From contig CAZEFW010000241.1 in the NCBI GenBank assembly GCA_964511535.1, positions 1 through 9,165 on the forward strand: a stretch of DNA of 9,165 bases, read 5' to 3'. A program made the translations under genes and the position numbers. The notes under the pieces are model-generated. The model did not search any database and was not told where the DNA came from. It saw nothing but the letters and a program-made list of their open reading frames with translations. This document shows, in pieces, positions 1 through 7,006 of the stretch; within the stretch, counting starts at the first letter, position 1; each line of letters starts with the position of its first letter. The stretch is from CAZCFB01 sp964511535 (GTDB lineage Bacteria; Myxococcota_A; Polyangia; GCA-2747355; CAZCFB01).

Positions 1-474
1 GGCGGGCTGAGCCGCTGCGGGCTGGGCGCCGGCGAGGGCATAAGGCTGGCCGCCCTTGTAGGCGTTCTGAACCTGGGAATGCCAGATGGTGTGCTGCAGG
101 CTGCCCACCTGGATCACGAAGTACCGCCCCGGCTCCTCCTTCACGATGGACCCGTGGTACAGGATGTTGTTCTTGGTCAGCAGCTGGTCCCCCGTGCCGA
201 GGGATGCGGCCCCGTTGGGATCCTTCCACTCGATCTTGGAGACCTCGGACTTGAGCGCCGCGCGGTATTCGCCGTACCACTCGAGGACGTAGAAGTGCGC
301 GTTCTGCGCCACGACGCTGCACGGCACCTTGGCCCCGGTGAGCATCACCACAACATCGGTCTTGGCCTTGGGGCAGGTGGGACACACGTCGTTCTGCGCC
401 GTGAACGGCACGAAGCCCCACAGCATGAGGCACAGGGGCAGCGTGGCCAGCAAAAGGCTCTTCTTGGTGCGCAT
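1..474 (-). CDS. Secreted/periplasmic protein with two similar beta-rich segments, function unknown (3' end outside window)
   Basis: The reverse strand is open without a stop from the ATG at 474 to the window edge, giving 158 residues of an incomplete protein. The start is supported by GGAGG six bases upstream. Residues 1-26 look like a signal peptide: basic MRTKK, a hydrophobic core, and a possible cleavage site after the FTA at 24-26. The mature part opens with a CPTC pair (Cys31, Cys34), and another Cys is at 52. Two stretches resemble each other: S-V-V, FYVLE, then S-E-V (53-78), and S-I-V, YFVIQ, then S-Q-V (109-135), with the same spacing from the aromatic strand to the last motif. This suggests an internal duplication, perhaps of small SH3-like barrels, which is inference. 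The visible C-terminal end is Ala/Gln/Pro-rich, like a linker. I do not recognise the family. It diverges from the thiolase, so there is no operon link. Confidence 0.8.
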   Translation of the reverse strand, partial: MRTKKSLLLATLPLCLMLWGFVPFTAQNDVCPTCPKAKTDVVVMLTGAKVPCSVVAQNAHFYVLEWYGEYRAALKSEVSKIEWKDPNGAASLGTGDQLLTKNNILYHGSIVKEEPGRYFVIQVGSLQHTIWHSQVQNAYKGGQPYALAGAQPAAAQPA

Positions 475-480
475 GGCGCT

Positions 481-485
481 CCTCC
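481..485 (-). promoter_or_regulatory. Ribosome binding site of the leftward secreted-protein gene
   Basis: On the reverse strand this reads GGAGG, six bases before the ATG at 474. It fixes the start of a gene that has no stop inside the window. Confidence 0.75.
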
Positions 486-550
486 GCGAATCAATTGAGA
501 GTATTGAATCTAGCAGGTAATGTGCGCCGAGGGCAACAAAGGTGCCGCCC

Positions 551-579
551 TTGCAATCTATTGTGCAGTGCGGTATGTT
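551..579 (+). promoter_or_regulatory. Possible sigma-70 promoter for the thiolase gene
   Basis: TTGCAA (551-556) and TATGTT (574-579) are 17 bases apart. Each matches four of six consensus positions. Transcription would begin near 586 and leave a leader of about 58 bases before the ATG at 644. TTGCAA, itself palindromic, recurs at 578-583 and overlaps the -10 element, so a regulator could bind there. The match is modest and is read by eye only. Confidence 0.35.
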
Positions 580-631
580 GCAAAAGTCAACACATCACAA
601 GTGCTCGCATTGATTGACAAATAGCAAAAAA

Positions 632-636
632 AGGAG
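632..636 (+). promoter_or_regulatory. Ribosome binding site of the thiolase gene, inside a small A/T hairpin
   Basis: AGGAG lies seven bases before the ATG at 644. This supports that start over the in-frame TTG at 614, which would add ten residues. The SD sits within a short inverted repeat (628-633 pairs with 637-642) with a three-base GAG loop. The stem is five A-U pairs and one G-C, so it would be weak. Confidence 0.75.
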
Positions 637-643
637 CTTTTTC

Positions 644-1897
644 ATGCGCAAAATATTTATCGCCGGCGGCGCCCACACGAATTACATCGGCAAGTTTCAT
701 CCGGACTTCATCTGGAAGAAGCACCCCGACTTCGGCACGAAGGAAAACCCCGACACCAACTGGTACGTGCACACCGCGGCGCAGAAAGCGCTGGAGGCCG
801 CGGGCGCTGACGCAGCCGTGGTGGACCGCGGCTACGTGGGCAACTTCGCGGGCGAGCTGTTCGACAATCAGGGACACCTGGGCGCCACCCTGGCGGGCGC
901 GGATCCAGCCCTGTCGGGCAAGCCGACCCTGCGCGTGGAGGGCGCCTGCGCATCCGGCGGCCTGGCCCTCTCTCTCGGCTGCGACGCCATCCGCGCCGGC
1001 GCCGACGTGGTGCTGGTGGTGGGGGCGGAGGTGCAGAACACCGTCAACGCCAAGGTCGGCGCCGACTTCCTGGCGCGGGCGTCCCACTACTCCCGCCAGC
1101 GCGAGATTGATCCCTTCACATTCCCCTGCCTGTTCGGCAAGCGGACCAAGCATGTGGTGGAGGAGACCGACACGACCATGGACGACTGCGCCCTGGCGTC
1201 GGTCAAGGCGTACGGCAACGCCAACCGCAACCCCTTCGCTCACATGACCGCCTACACGGGCATGACCTACGAGATCGCCAGCGAGGCATCCAACAAGAAC
1301 CCGGTGTTCCTGTCCAACGACAGCTACCGCGATTTCCTGCGGGTCAGCGACTGCTCCCAGGTCTCGGACGGCGGCTCGGCCCTGGTGCTCTGCTCCGAGG
1401 CGGGCCTGGCCAAGATCGGCAAGGCTGCCGGCGACTGCACCGAGGTGGCGAGCCTGGTGGTCTCCACCGCGCCCATCAGCGAGGACCCGGATCCCCTGCG
1501 CCTGGCCAACACCGAGAACGCCGTGGCCAAGGCGTATGCCGAGGCGGGTGTCACCCCGGCCGATCTGAACCTGGCCGAGGTGCATGACTGCTTCACCGTC
1601 ACCGAGATCCTGATGTACGAGGCCATCGGCCTGGCCGACAAGGGCAAGGGCGCCCAGCTGCTGCGCGACGGCGCCACCAACATCGACGGCAAGGTCCCGG
1701 TCAACACCGGCGGCGGCCTTGTGGGCTTCGGCCACCCGGTGGGCGCCACCGGCGTCAAGCAGGCGCTGGAGATCCACCGCCAGCTCACCGGCCAGTGCGG
1801 TGACTACCAGGTGCCGGGCACGCCCTCGGTGGGCGTCACGGCCAACATGGGCGGCGACGACCGCACCAGCGTGGTGGGGGTTTACAGGAAGGGCTAG
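644..1897 (+). CDS. Thiolase-family acyl-CoA acyltransferase (SCP-x/archaeal-like type)
   Basis: This 417-residue protein has the thiolase fold and the length usual for the family. The first catalytic loop carries Cys102 in ACASGG, the expected acyl-accepting nucleophile. The second has HDCF (314-317) where classical thiolases have NEAF. The third is the conserved GHPVGATG (363-370, His364). The last loop is NMGGDD (401-406), so the usual CxG cysteine is missing. HDCF plus loss of that cysteine is typical of SCP-x-type and archaeal-type thiolases; in SCP-x enzymes the HDCF cysteine is thought to act as the general acid/base, so Cys316 is the candidate here. The enzyme probably makes or cleaves 3-ketoacyl-CoA in the cytoplasm; chain length and direction cannot be read from sequence. 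The N-terminus, rich in aromatic and basic residues (about 11-40), may be subfamily-specific. No beta-oxidation gene or DUF35/OB-fold partner follows it here. Confidence 0.9.
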   Translation: MRKIFIAGGAHTNYIGKFHPDFIWKKHPDFGTKENPDTNWYVHTAAQKALEAAGADAAVVDRGYVGNFAGELFDNQGHLGATLAGADPALSGKPTLRVEGACASGGLALSLGCDAIRAGADVVLVVGAEVQNTVNAKVGADFLARASHYSRQREIDPFTFPCLFGKRTKHVVEETDTTMDDCALASVKAYGNANRNPFAHMTAYTGMTYEIASEASNKNPVFLSNDSYRDFLRVSDCSQVSDGGSALVLCSEAGLAKIGKAAGDCTEVASLVVSTAPISEDPDPLRLANTENAVAKAYAEAGVTPADLNLAEVHDCFTVTEILMYEAIGLADKGKGAQLLRDGATNIDGKVPVNTGGGLVGFGHPVGATGVKQALEIHRQLTGQCGDYQVPGTPSVGVTANMGGDDRTSVVGVYRKG

Positions 1898-1916
1898 GGA
1901 GCTCGCTCCGCTCGCT

Positions 1917-1951
1917 GGCTTGAGGCTTGGGGCTTGAGGCCTGAGGCTGGA
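1917..1951. repeat. Five degenerate 7-bp tandem repeats (GGCTTGA-like)
   Basis: Five consecutive heptamers read GGCTTGA, GGCTTGG, GGCTTGA, GGCCTGA and GGCTGGA. Just before them lies a second simple repeat, GCTCGCTCC followed by GCTCGCTGG (about 1901-1918). The array starts about 20 bases after the thiolase stop and fills part of the 96-base gap between the converging thiolase and Uma2 genes. There is no U-tract hairpin, so it is not a standard terminator. It looks like an intergenic low-complexity repeat prone to slippage. Confidence 0.7.
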
Positions 1952-1993
1952 TGGTCAGCGAGTTATCGCCCATTGATGACCTGGTCCTACACT

Positions 1994-2587
1994 TCACTCC
2001 TCGAAGACCCTCCCCAGATCCACATCCAGACCTCCCAGCGCGGCTGATGGCAGCGCCTCTGGCGCCCGGTACTCCGTGGCCCGTTCGAAGCCCCCTTCTC
2101 CTCCTGGCTGCAGGTAGACAAGCACGCACTTTCGCTCCGGGTTGACCACCCAGTACTCCCGTACGCCTGCGCGCTCGAACAGGCTCAGCTTGACGGTCTG
2201 GTCCTTGTAAGCCGTTGAAGGCGAGAGGATCTCCGCCGCCAGATCGGGCGCGCCCAGCAGGCCGCGATCGTCGATCATGTGCCGATCACAGATCACCGAG
2301 ATGTCCGGCTGCACCACCGAGGAGATGGCGCTGTCAGCTGTGTCATCTCCATCCGGGATGCGCACATCGAAGGGCGCTGGGTAGAGCATACAGGGGTGGC
2401 CCTCGAGGAAGTTGCCGATCTGGAGCAGAAGATTGACCAGCAACTCCTGGTGCCTCGGGCGCGGCGCCGGGGTCATGTCATACGCCACGCCGTCGATGAT
2501 CTCCCAGCGCTCGTCATCGGGCCAGGTGAGGTAGTCGGCGTAGGTGAAGCTGCCCTGACTGTCTTGCCTGTCGACCATGCCCTTCAT
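1994..2587 (-). CDS. Uma2-family (DUF820) PD-(D/E)XK nuclease-fold protein
   Basis: This 197-residue protein shows the Uma2 layout. A WEIIDGVAYDM strand comes near residues 28-38, then QPDISV (93-98) with Asp95, then APDLAAEILSPS (113-124) with Glu119, then Lys128/Lys133, and GVREYWVVNP (141-150). Together these give the Asp, Glu-x-Leu and Lys of a PD-(D/E)XK active site, so it looks intact. Proteins of this family are predicted endonucleases and are rarely characterised; no substrate can be named. GGAGG on the reverse strand, five bases before the ATG at 2587, supports the start; an ATG three codons later is less well placed. It lies downstream of GtrA on the same strand, about 195 bases away, so it may be a separate unit. 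No toxin-antitoxin or transposase partner is adjacent. Confidence 0.88.
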   Translation of the reverse strand: MKGMVDRQDSQGSFTYADYLTWPDDERWEIIDGVAYDMTPAPRPRHQELLVNLLLQIGNFLEGHPCMLYPAPFDVRIPDGDDTADSAISSVVQPDISVICDRHMIDDRGLLGAPDLAAEILSPSTAYKDQTVKLSLFERAGVREYWVVNPERKCVLVYLQPGGEGGFERATEYRAPEALPSAALGGLDVDLGRVFEE

Positions 2588-2592
2588 TATAG

Positions 2593-2597
2593 CCTCC
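2593..2597 (-). promoter_or_regulatory. Ribosome binding site of the Uma2-family gene
   Basis: The reverse strand reads GGAGG five bases before the ATG at 2587. This favours 2587 over the in-frame ATG at 2578. Confidence 0.65.
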
Positions 2598-2615
2598 GTT
2601 TCAGGGGGACTGCTG

Positions 2616-2627
2616 CGCCGCGCGGCG
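2616..2627. repeat. Perfect 12-bp GC palindrome between GtrA and Uma2
   Basis: CGCCGCGCGGCG equals its own reverse complement. It lies about 30 bases upstream of the Uma2 start. It may be chance in GC-rich DNA, an operator, or part of a transcript structure. A further palindrome, CGCGGCCGCG, follows near 2657-2666. Confidence 0.5.
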
Positions 2628-2702
2628 TGGAGGAATGCAGGGGGGATGCCAGGCGCGCGGCCGCGTGGATTCAGGGGCTTGCGTGGACGGTCCGCTCCGC
2701 AT

Positions 2703-2718
2703 GTCCGGCTGGCCGGAC
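2703..2718. repeat. Strong GC hairpin in the GtrA-Uma2 gap
   Basis: GTCCGGC and GCCGGAC form a perfect 7-bp inverted repeat around a TG. It lies about 65 bases past the GtrA stop in the direction of transcription. More CCGGAC/ACGGAC-like segments follow up to about 2740. No run of U follows on the reverse strand, so it is not a textbook intrinsic terminator. It could still slow transcription or protect the 3' end of the GtrA message. Confidence 0.5.
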
Positions 2719-2782
2719 CGGTACGGACGGTGGGCCGGATCTGGTCAGGGTAAGTCGGGCACGGCCATGTCTGCGCCCACGT

Positions 2783-3265
2783 CTACGTTGGAGGGCGTTT
2801 GCTGAAGAGCAGCACCTTGCGCAGGCCGAAGTTGAAGAAGAATACCGTCCCGGTGGAGATCAGCTTGGACACAAGGTAGTGCAGCCCCACCTTCTCCGTG
2901 CAGGCCCAGATGATCAGCTCGTTGAGCAACAGCCCAACCACCCCCACCGCGCCGAAGATGGCCAGCTCCTTGCGCCAGTCCTCCATGGCGCGCTGGGAGA
3001 AGACCCAGCGGATGCTCAGGCTGTAGTTCACAGCCAGCCCGGCGCTGAAGGCGATGGCGGCGCTGATCAGGTAGTAGACGCCGCCGTAGTGGGTCAGGGA
3101 AAACAGCAGGCCGAAGTCCACGGCGAACGCCACCACCGCCACCATCAGGTAGCGGAACATCTGCACCAGGGTGCTGTCGTCCTTGCCCTTGAGCAGCCGG
3201 TCGGTGAGGTCCTTGAACATCTCCCCAGAGCGTCGCACGGCCAGGGGCTCGGGGCGAGTTCTCAT
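2783..3265 (-). CDS. GtrA-family membrane protein (putative polyprenyl-phosphate-sugar flippase subunit)
   Basis: The 160-residue protein has four predicted membrane segments (about 37-57, 63-83, 101-121, 129-148). Helices two and four each end in the GtrA signature: N80-Y81 with W87-V88-F89, and N145-F146 with R149-K150 and F154. GtrA proteins are thought to help move undecaprenyl-phosphate-linked sugars across the inner membrane for glycan decoration. It is the last of three leftward glycan genes, 57 bases after the stop of the 615-residue GT-C enzyme, which fits a role in supplying lipid-linked sugar to that enzyme. The start is uncertain. The ATG at 3265 has no clear SD. The ATG at 3220 would give 145 residues and is preceded by GGGGAG, but with no spacing. 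The core fold is the same either way. Confidence 0.87.
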   Translation of the reverse strand: MRTRPEPLAVRRSGEMFKDLTDRLLKGKDDSTLVQMFRYLMVAVVAFAVDFGLLFSLTHYGGVYYLISAAIAFSAGLAVNYSLSIRWVFSQRAMEDWRKELAIFGAVGVVGLLLNELIIWACTEKVGLHYLVSKLISTGTVFFFNFGLRKVLLFSKRPPT

Positions 3266-3322
3266 GTCATGGGCAGGCTCGAACCGCGAGCGGTGGAGCG
3301 TCCCCCTGCATGGCGGCCCGAA

Positions 3323-5170
3323 TTATTCGCTTCGCCAGGCCCCCGAGGCGCTCTCGAGCTGGTCGAAGAGCCCCAGCTGCTCGGCGGTGGAGATGTGCCG
3401 CAGGCAGGGGCCAGTCAGGCGCATGGGCCGCCGCAGCAGGGCCTGGGCGGCGCGACAGGGGATGAGCTCGCGGCGACCGCTGGCCGGGTTGAGCCGGTAG
3501 TAATAGCAGGTGCGGTCGCGGTACTTCTCGAGGTACTGCGGCAGCAGCCCCCACGGCGGCCGGGGGAAGGTGACCACCGGATCGTTGTCCGACCGGTACT
3601 GGCGCGGGAACGTGTTGAAGATCCAGCCAGCCCGCAGCACCTCGGCGCAGTCCTGCTCGTGCAGCAGGAGCGCGGGCTTCTTCACCGTCTCCAGCGCCTG
3701 GTCCGCCGCCGCGTGGGTCAGGTGGATCAGGCGCCCCACCCGCGCTGTCTCCCCGGCCACGAAGGGCACGGTCCCGAGCACGAAGTGCACCGCCACCCAG
3801 GCCATGGCCCGCCGGGGCGAGGCGGCGAACAGCTTCCCCAGGGCCACCCCTCCCAACACCGTCAGGGGCAGCAGCAGCTCGTAGTGATAGACCGGGCCGG
3901 TGTCCGACACGCCCGTGGAGTAGTAGAAGAACTCGAACAGCAGCAGGGCTCCGGCGGCCACCAGCCAGATGCCGAGCACCCCGCGCCCTGGCCGCCCCTG
4001 CCGAAACCAGAGCCAGACCAGCAGCAGGCTCGACGGCGCGCCCAGCCACCAGGCGTTGAACCGCACCAGCACCACGCCGAGGTTCTCCAGCGCCCGCACC
4101 AGGCTGTGCTCGTAAGCGCCGCCCTGCCACACCGGGCCGAACCCATAGTGCTCCGAGTCGGGGTGCAGCGCCCAGGGCAGCTTGAAGATCGATCCCGTGA
4201 CGGCCTGGTTATAGGCCAGGATGGCGCCGGCCCACAGGGCCAGCACGCCCAGCAGCAGCGCCAGGACGCCGAAGCGCCGGGCCCGCAGCAGCCGCAAGCC
4301 CGCAGCCGCCACCAGCACCGTGCCCACCGGCATGGCCGCCTGGGGCCGCACCATCATGCCGAAGCCGATGCCCACGCCGAGGCAGATCGCCCCCGCCACG
4401 CCGGGCCGCTCCTTGCGCAGGTGCGCGTAGCCAAAGCCGGCCAGGGCCAGACAGAACAGCTCGGTGGGCGGACTCTGACCCGACGGCGTGGTCAGCAGGA
4501 AGGTGGGCGACAGCGCCAGCAGGATGGTGGCCCAGGCCGCGGCCGAGCGGTCCGCCAGCAGCGCCACCATGCGGTGCACGCACAGCAAGGTGAGCAGCGC
4601 CAGTGGCAGGTGCATCAGCCCCGGGTGGCCGACCAGCACCCCCGGCAGCTGAACCAGCGGCTCGCCGGGCAGGTACTTGCCGGTGAAGCCCGCCGCACCC
4701 TTGACCGTGAACGGCTCGATGGTCACCAGCTGCGGCAGGGTGAAGCCGAGCTTGCCGTCGGCCAGGAGCCGGGCCTGCAGTCGGTAGGCGAGCTCGTCGT
4801 CGATGATCGGGTGGCCCGCGTAGAGCAAGAAGTGCGCGCCGGTCATGTACAGCAGGCTGAGCGCGCCTGCCGCCAGCACCAGCCGGTCCAGCCGAGCTTG
4901 CCCGGGAGCGCCGGGGCCGAGGCGAGCCGCTGCCAGCCGTCCGAGGCCGAAGCTGATGAGCACCAGCGCCGGAGTGGCCAGCAGGATACGCAGCAGGTGT
5001 CCGCCCAGCTGCTCGGCGGTGAAGCCGCGCATGGCGGACCAGGGCAGGTGCGGGTGAAACGGCAGGTAGGCGAACTCGGCCGATCCCGTGGGCAACATGG
5101 CCAGGCCCGCCTGGGCCGCGGCCAGCAGCAGCAGCCCGGCCAGCACCGAATAGGTGATCTTGCGGTCCAC
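3323..5170 (-). CDS. GT-C-fold integral membrane glycosyltransferase (GT39/PMT-like), 615 aa
   Basis: This is a large polytopic protein with an N-terminal helix (about 6-25), many further hydrophobic segments to about residue 470, and a mostly soluble C-terminal region (about 472-615), probably periplasmic. In the first large loop an acidic D124-D125-E126 motif (IIDDELAYR) matches the catalytic acidic motif of GT-C enzymes such as PMT and ArnT. Other family-like features are the MMVRPQ segment (272-277) and a DTGPVYHYELLLPL stretch (423-436). Enzymes of this type move a sugar from a polyprenyl-phosphate donor to a glycan, lipid or protein on the outer face of the inner membrane; the acceptor cannot be read here. 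The start is GTG at 5170. Its ribosome-binding GAGG overlaps the stop of the preceding gene, and only seven bases separate the two, so translation is probably coupled. Confidence 0.88.
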   Translation of the reverse strand: MDRKITYSVLAGLLLLAAAQAGLAMLPTGSAEFAYLPFHPHLPWSAMRGFTAEQLGGHLLRILLATPALVLISFGLGRLAAARLGPGAPGQARLDRLVLAAGALSLLYMTGAHFLLYAGHPIIDDELAYRLQARLLADGKLGFTLPQLVTIEPFTVKGAAGFTGKYLPGEPLVQLPGVLVGHPGLMHLPLALLTLLCVHRMVALLADRSAAAWATILLALSPTFLLTTPSGQSPPTELFCLALAGFGYAHLRKERPGVAGAICLGVGIGFGMMVRPQAAMPVGTVLVAAAGLRLLRARRFGVLALLLGVLALWAGAILAYNQAVTGSIFKLPWALHPDSEHYGFGPVWQGGAYEHSLVRALENLGVVLVRFNAWWLGAPSSLLLVWLWFRQGRPGRGVLGIWLVAAGALLLFEFFYYSTGVSDTGPVYHYELLLPLTVLGGVALGKLFAASPRRAMAWVAVHFVLGTVPFVAGETARVGRLIHLTHAAADQALETVKKPALLLHEQDCAEVLRAGWIFNTFPRQYRSDNDPVVTFPRPPWGLLPQYLEKYRDRTCYYYRLNPASGRRELIPCRAAQALLRRPMRLTGPCLRHISTAEQLGLFDQLESASGAWRSE

Positions 5171-5177
5171 CGCCGAC

Positions 5178-6635
5178 CTACCTCGGCCTGCGCTTGAGCC
5201 GGGCGTACAGGTCCCGCCGCAGAAAGAGCGCGCCGTCCACCGGCACGTAGTTGGCGCGCACCAGCCCGTAGAGCGCCTGGTCGGGCACCATCTCCACGGC
5301 CCGCTTCTCGATCAGGGCCGGCTTCGCCTGGCGAACCGCCGCCGTGTAATCGCACGGGCGCAGGCCCCAGGCGGGGTCCATCTTCGCCACCGTGTGGCAC
5401 AGCTTGTGGGGCGAGTCGGCCATGGGCGGGCCGTACCAGCTGGCGTTTCGTCGCGTGATGGGGTGCAGCCGGGTGAAGGTGAGCACCGTGTCATCCCGGG
5501 GCACCATCTTCGCGATGGTCGCGCGCGTGTTGATGTCGTCGAGGATGGTATTTCCGCTGGACATGGCCGTGACCGAGACGTTGAACAGCAGCAGGGCGGC
5601 CACCGCGGCGGCGCCGCCGGCCACCCCGCGGACCACCGGCGCGCCCACCACGGGCGTCCGCTCCAGCAGCGCGGCAAGCACCACCAGAAACGGCCAGATC
5701 GCCACGTAGCAGTGCGAGTAGTGGTACAGCCCCGAGGACCACCAGCTCAGCAGCCAGACGCCGCCGGTGCAGGCCACCAGGAACAGGCCCGCTCGTCGGG
5801 CCTCCTGCCTGCAGAAGGCCAGCGCCGCGCCGGGCAAACCGACCAGCAGCGCCAGGTTGGACAGGATGGACCACTCCACGTGGCCGTCGCCCACCCCCTG
5901 CAGGGTGGAACTGTACGACAGATAGAACAGGGTGCGCTCCACCGGGTGGCCCGTGACCAGGTGGTACAGCGCGATGGCGACCACCCCGGCAGCCGCGGCG
6001 GCGCCCACCCGGGGCAACGCCGCCCGCAGGGTCAGCGCGCCGGACAGCAGCGGGATCAGGAACAGCGGCGCCACCAGCGCGAACCGGGGGCTCGTCCAGC
6101 CGCTCATGGCGAACAGCGCCCCGGCGCCGGCGGCCAGGGCCAGGCCGCGCCCGCCTGCTGCCCCCGCTGCCGCCAGCCACAGGGCGAGCGCGGGGAACAA
6201 CAGCCCGGCGGCCAGGGTCTCGGGCCGGCTCACCAGCAGCGACGGGTTTAGCAGCACCACCAGGGCCAGCGCCGCCATGGCCAGCGCCCCCCCGGCGCCT
6301 GCCCCCCGGGCACCACCGGGCAGGATGTATCGCACAACCGCGGGCAGGCTCAGCAGGATCAGCAGCACTGACAGCGCCGCCACCACTCTGCCCCAGAGCA
6401 GCACGCCGGGGCCCTCCCCGCCCAGCTGGTAGTACATGGCCAGCAGGTCCCACAGCACGGGCTGGTGGTGCTGGAAGAACTCCTCCATCGGCTCCTGCCC
6501 CAGCGCTCCCATGAGCCACGCCACCTGGCCATGCTCCCCCTCGTCCCAGGGAAACGCAGGACCCAGCAGCACCCCCAGCACCAGGGCGGCGGCGAGGGCG
6601 AGGCGGAGGAAAACTGAAGCTCGACCTTTATCCAT
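5178..6635 (-). CDS. GT-C-fold integral membrane glycosyltransferase (PMT-like), 485 aa
   Basis: Starting at the ATG at 6635, the protein has a clear first membrane helix (about 8-28) followed at once by WDEGEHG (30-36). The acidic D31-E32 is at the place of the GT-C catalytic motif. HHQPVLWD (57-64) resembles the histidine/proline segment seen in related PMT-like proteins, and SRPET (136-140) is also family-like. About ten more hydrophobic segments follow, to about residue 352, then a probably periplasmic tail (353-485). The frame stays open to 6989, but the extra 118 residues have no membrane or domain features and would fill the divergent intergenic region, so I reject them. The SD before 6635 is weak (AGAG). 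It heads a three-gene unit with the second GT-C enzyme and GtrA. Donor and acceptor are unknown. Confidence 0.87.
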   Translation of the reverse strand: MDKGRASVFLRLALAAALVLGVLLGPAFPWDEGEHGQVAWLMGALGQEPMEEFFQHHQPVLWDLLAMYYQLGGEGPGVLLWGRVVAALSVLLILLSLPAVVRYILPGGARGAGAGGALAMAALALVVLLNPSLLVSRPETLAAGLLFPALALWLAAAGAAGGRGLALAAGAGALFAMSGWTSPRFALVAPLFLIPLLSGALTLRAALPRVGAAAAAGVVAIALYHLVTGHPVERTLFYLSYSSTLQGVGDGHVEWSILSNLALLVGLPGAALAFCRQEARRAGLFLVACTGGVWLLSWWSSGLYHYSHCYVAIWPFLVVLAALLERTPVVGAPVVRGVAGGAAAVAALLLFNVSVTAMSSGNTILDDINTRATIAKMVPRDDTVLTFTRLHPITRRNASWYGPPMADSPHKLCHTVAKMDPAWGLRPCDYTAAVRQAKPALIEKRAVEMVPDQALYGLVRANYVPVDGALFLRRDLYARLKRRPR

Positions 6636-6808
6636 TCTCTGCGGGTGAATCACCGAAGGTTGTATCCGTGGCCTGACAATCCTCTGCCATATCGAGCCCT
6701 TATAGCCCTTGATCGAGTTCAGTATACACCCATTCGTGAGAACCAAGAGGAAACCATCCGAAGCTGTCCGGATGCCAGGCGGTGTTTGCCCCCGTTGGTT
6801 CGCCATGG

Positions 6809-6848
6809 CGGGAGCAGAAGAAAGCGCTCCATCGCGCTCTGCCTCCCG
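6809..6848. repeat. Imperfect long hairpin in the divergent region
   Basis: CGGGAG (6809-6814) pairs with CTCCCG (6843-6848), CAGA (6815-6818) with TCTG (6838-6841), and GCGC (6824-6827) with GCGC (6834-6837). The loop has six bases, the left side has a five-base bulge, and there is a single bulged C at 6842. That is 14 pairs in all. There is no U-tract on either strand. It could be a leader structure, a protein-binding site or chance. Confidence 0.4.
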
Positions 6849-7006
6849 GTGCACGACGGCCGCTGCCCACCGTCCCCCCGTCTTGCGACGAGCATGAGGA
6901 GGCGGCATGATGGCCTCATCGGCAGTGGCCGCGTGTCGGGTGACTTCGATTCCAGTCACCCTGTGCCAGCGCATTGCCCGTGTTACCATTTTCGAAATCC
7001 GAACAT

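Noticed and set aside
587..1777. 396-codon reverse-strand frame opposite the thiolase
   Set aside because: It is a shadow of the thiolase codons, of low complexity and without motifs; the thiolase carries all its catalytic loops on the other strand.
2588..2593. TATAAT-like hexamer overlapping the Uma2 start on the reverse strand
   Set aside because: No -35 box lies at a suitable distance, and using it would remove the SD and the first ATG. GGAGG plus ATG at 2587 explains the segment better.
2703..2718. Intrinsic terminator for the GtrA operon
   Set aside because: The stem is strong, but no U-run follows in the direction of transcription, so I list it only as a hairpin.
2279..5197. 972-codon open frame on the plus strand opposite the GtrA/GT-C genes
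   Set aside because: Its product is Gln/His/Arg/Gly-rich without domains, and it lies antisense to genes with clear membrane topology and catalytic motifs. Long antisense frames are expected in DNA of this GC content.
5154..6251. 365-codon plus-strand frame opposite the first GT-C gene
   Set aside because: It is a composition-driven shadow, rich in Gln, Arg and His, with no recognisable domain.
6636..6989. 118-residue N-terminal extension of the 485-residue GT-C protein
   Set aside because: It has no membrane or domain features and would place a soluble stretch before the first helix. The ATG at 6635 leads straight into the helix and DE motif expected of the family.
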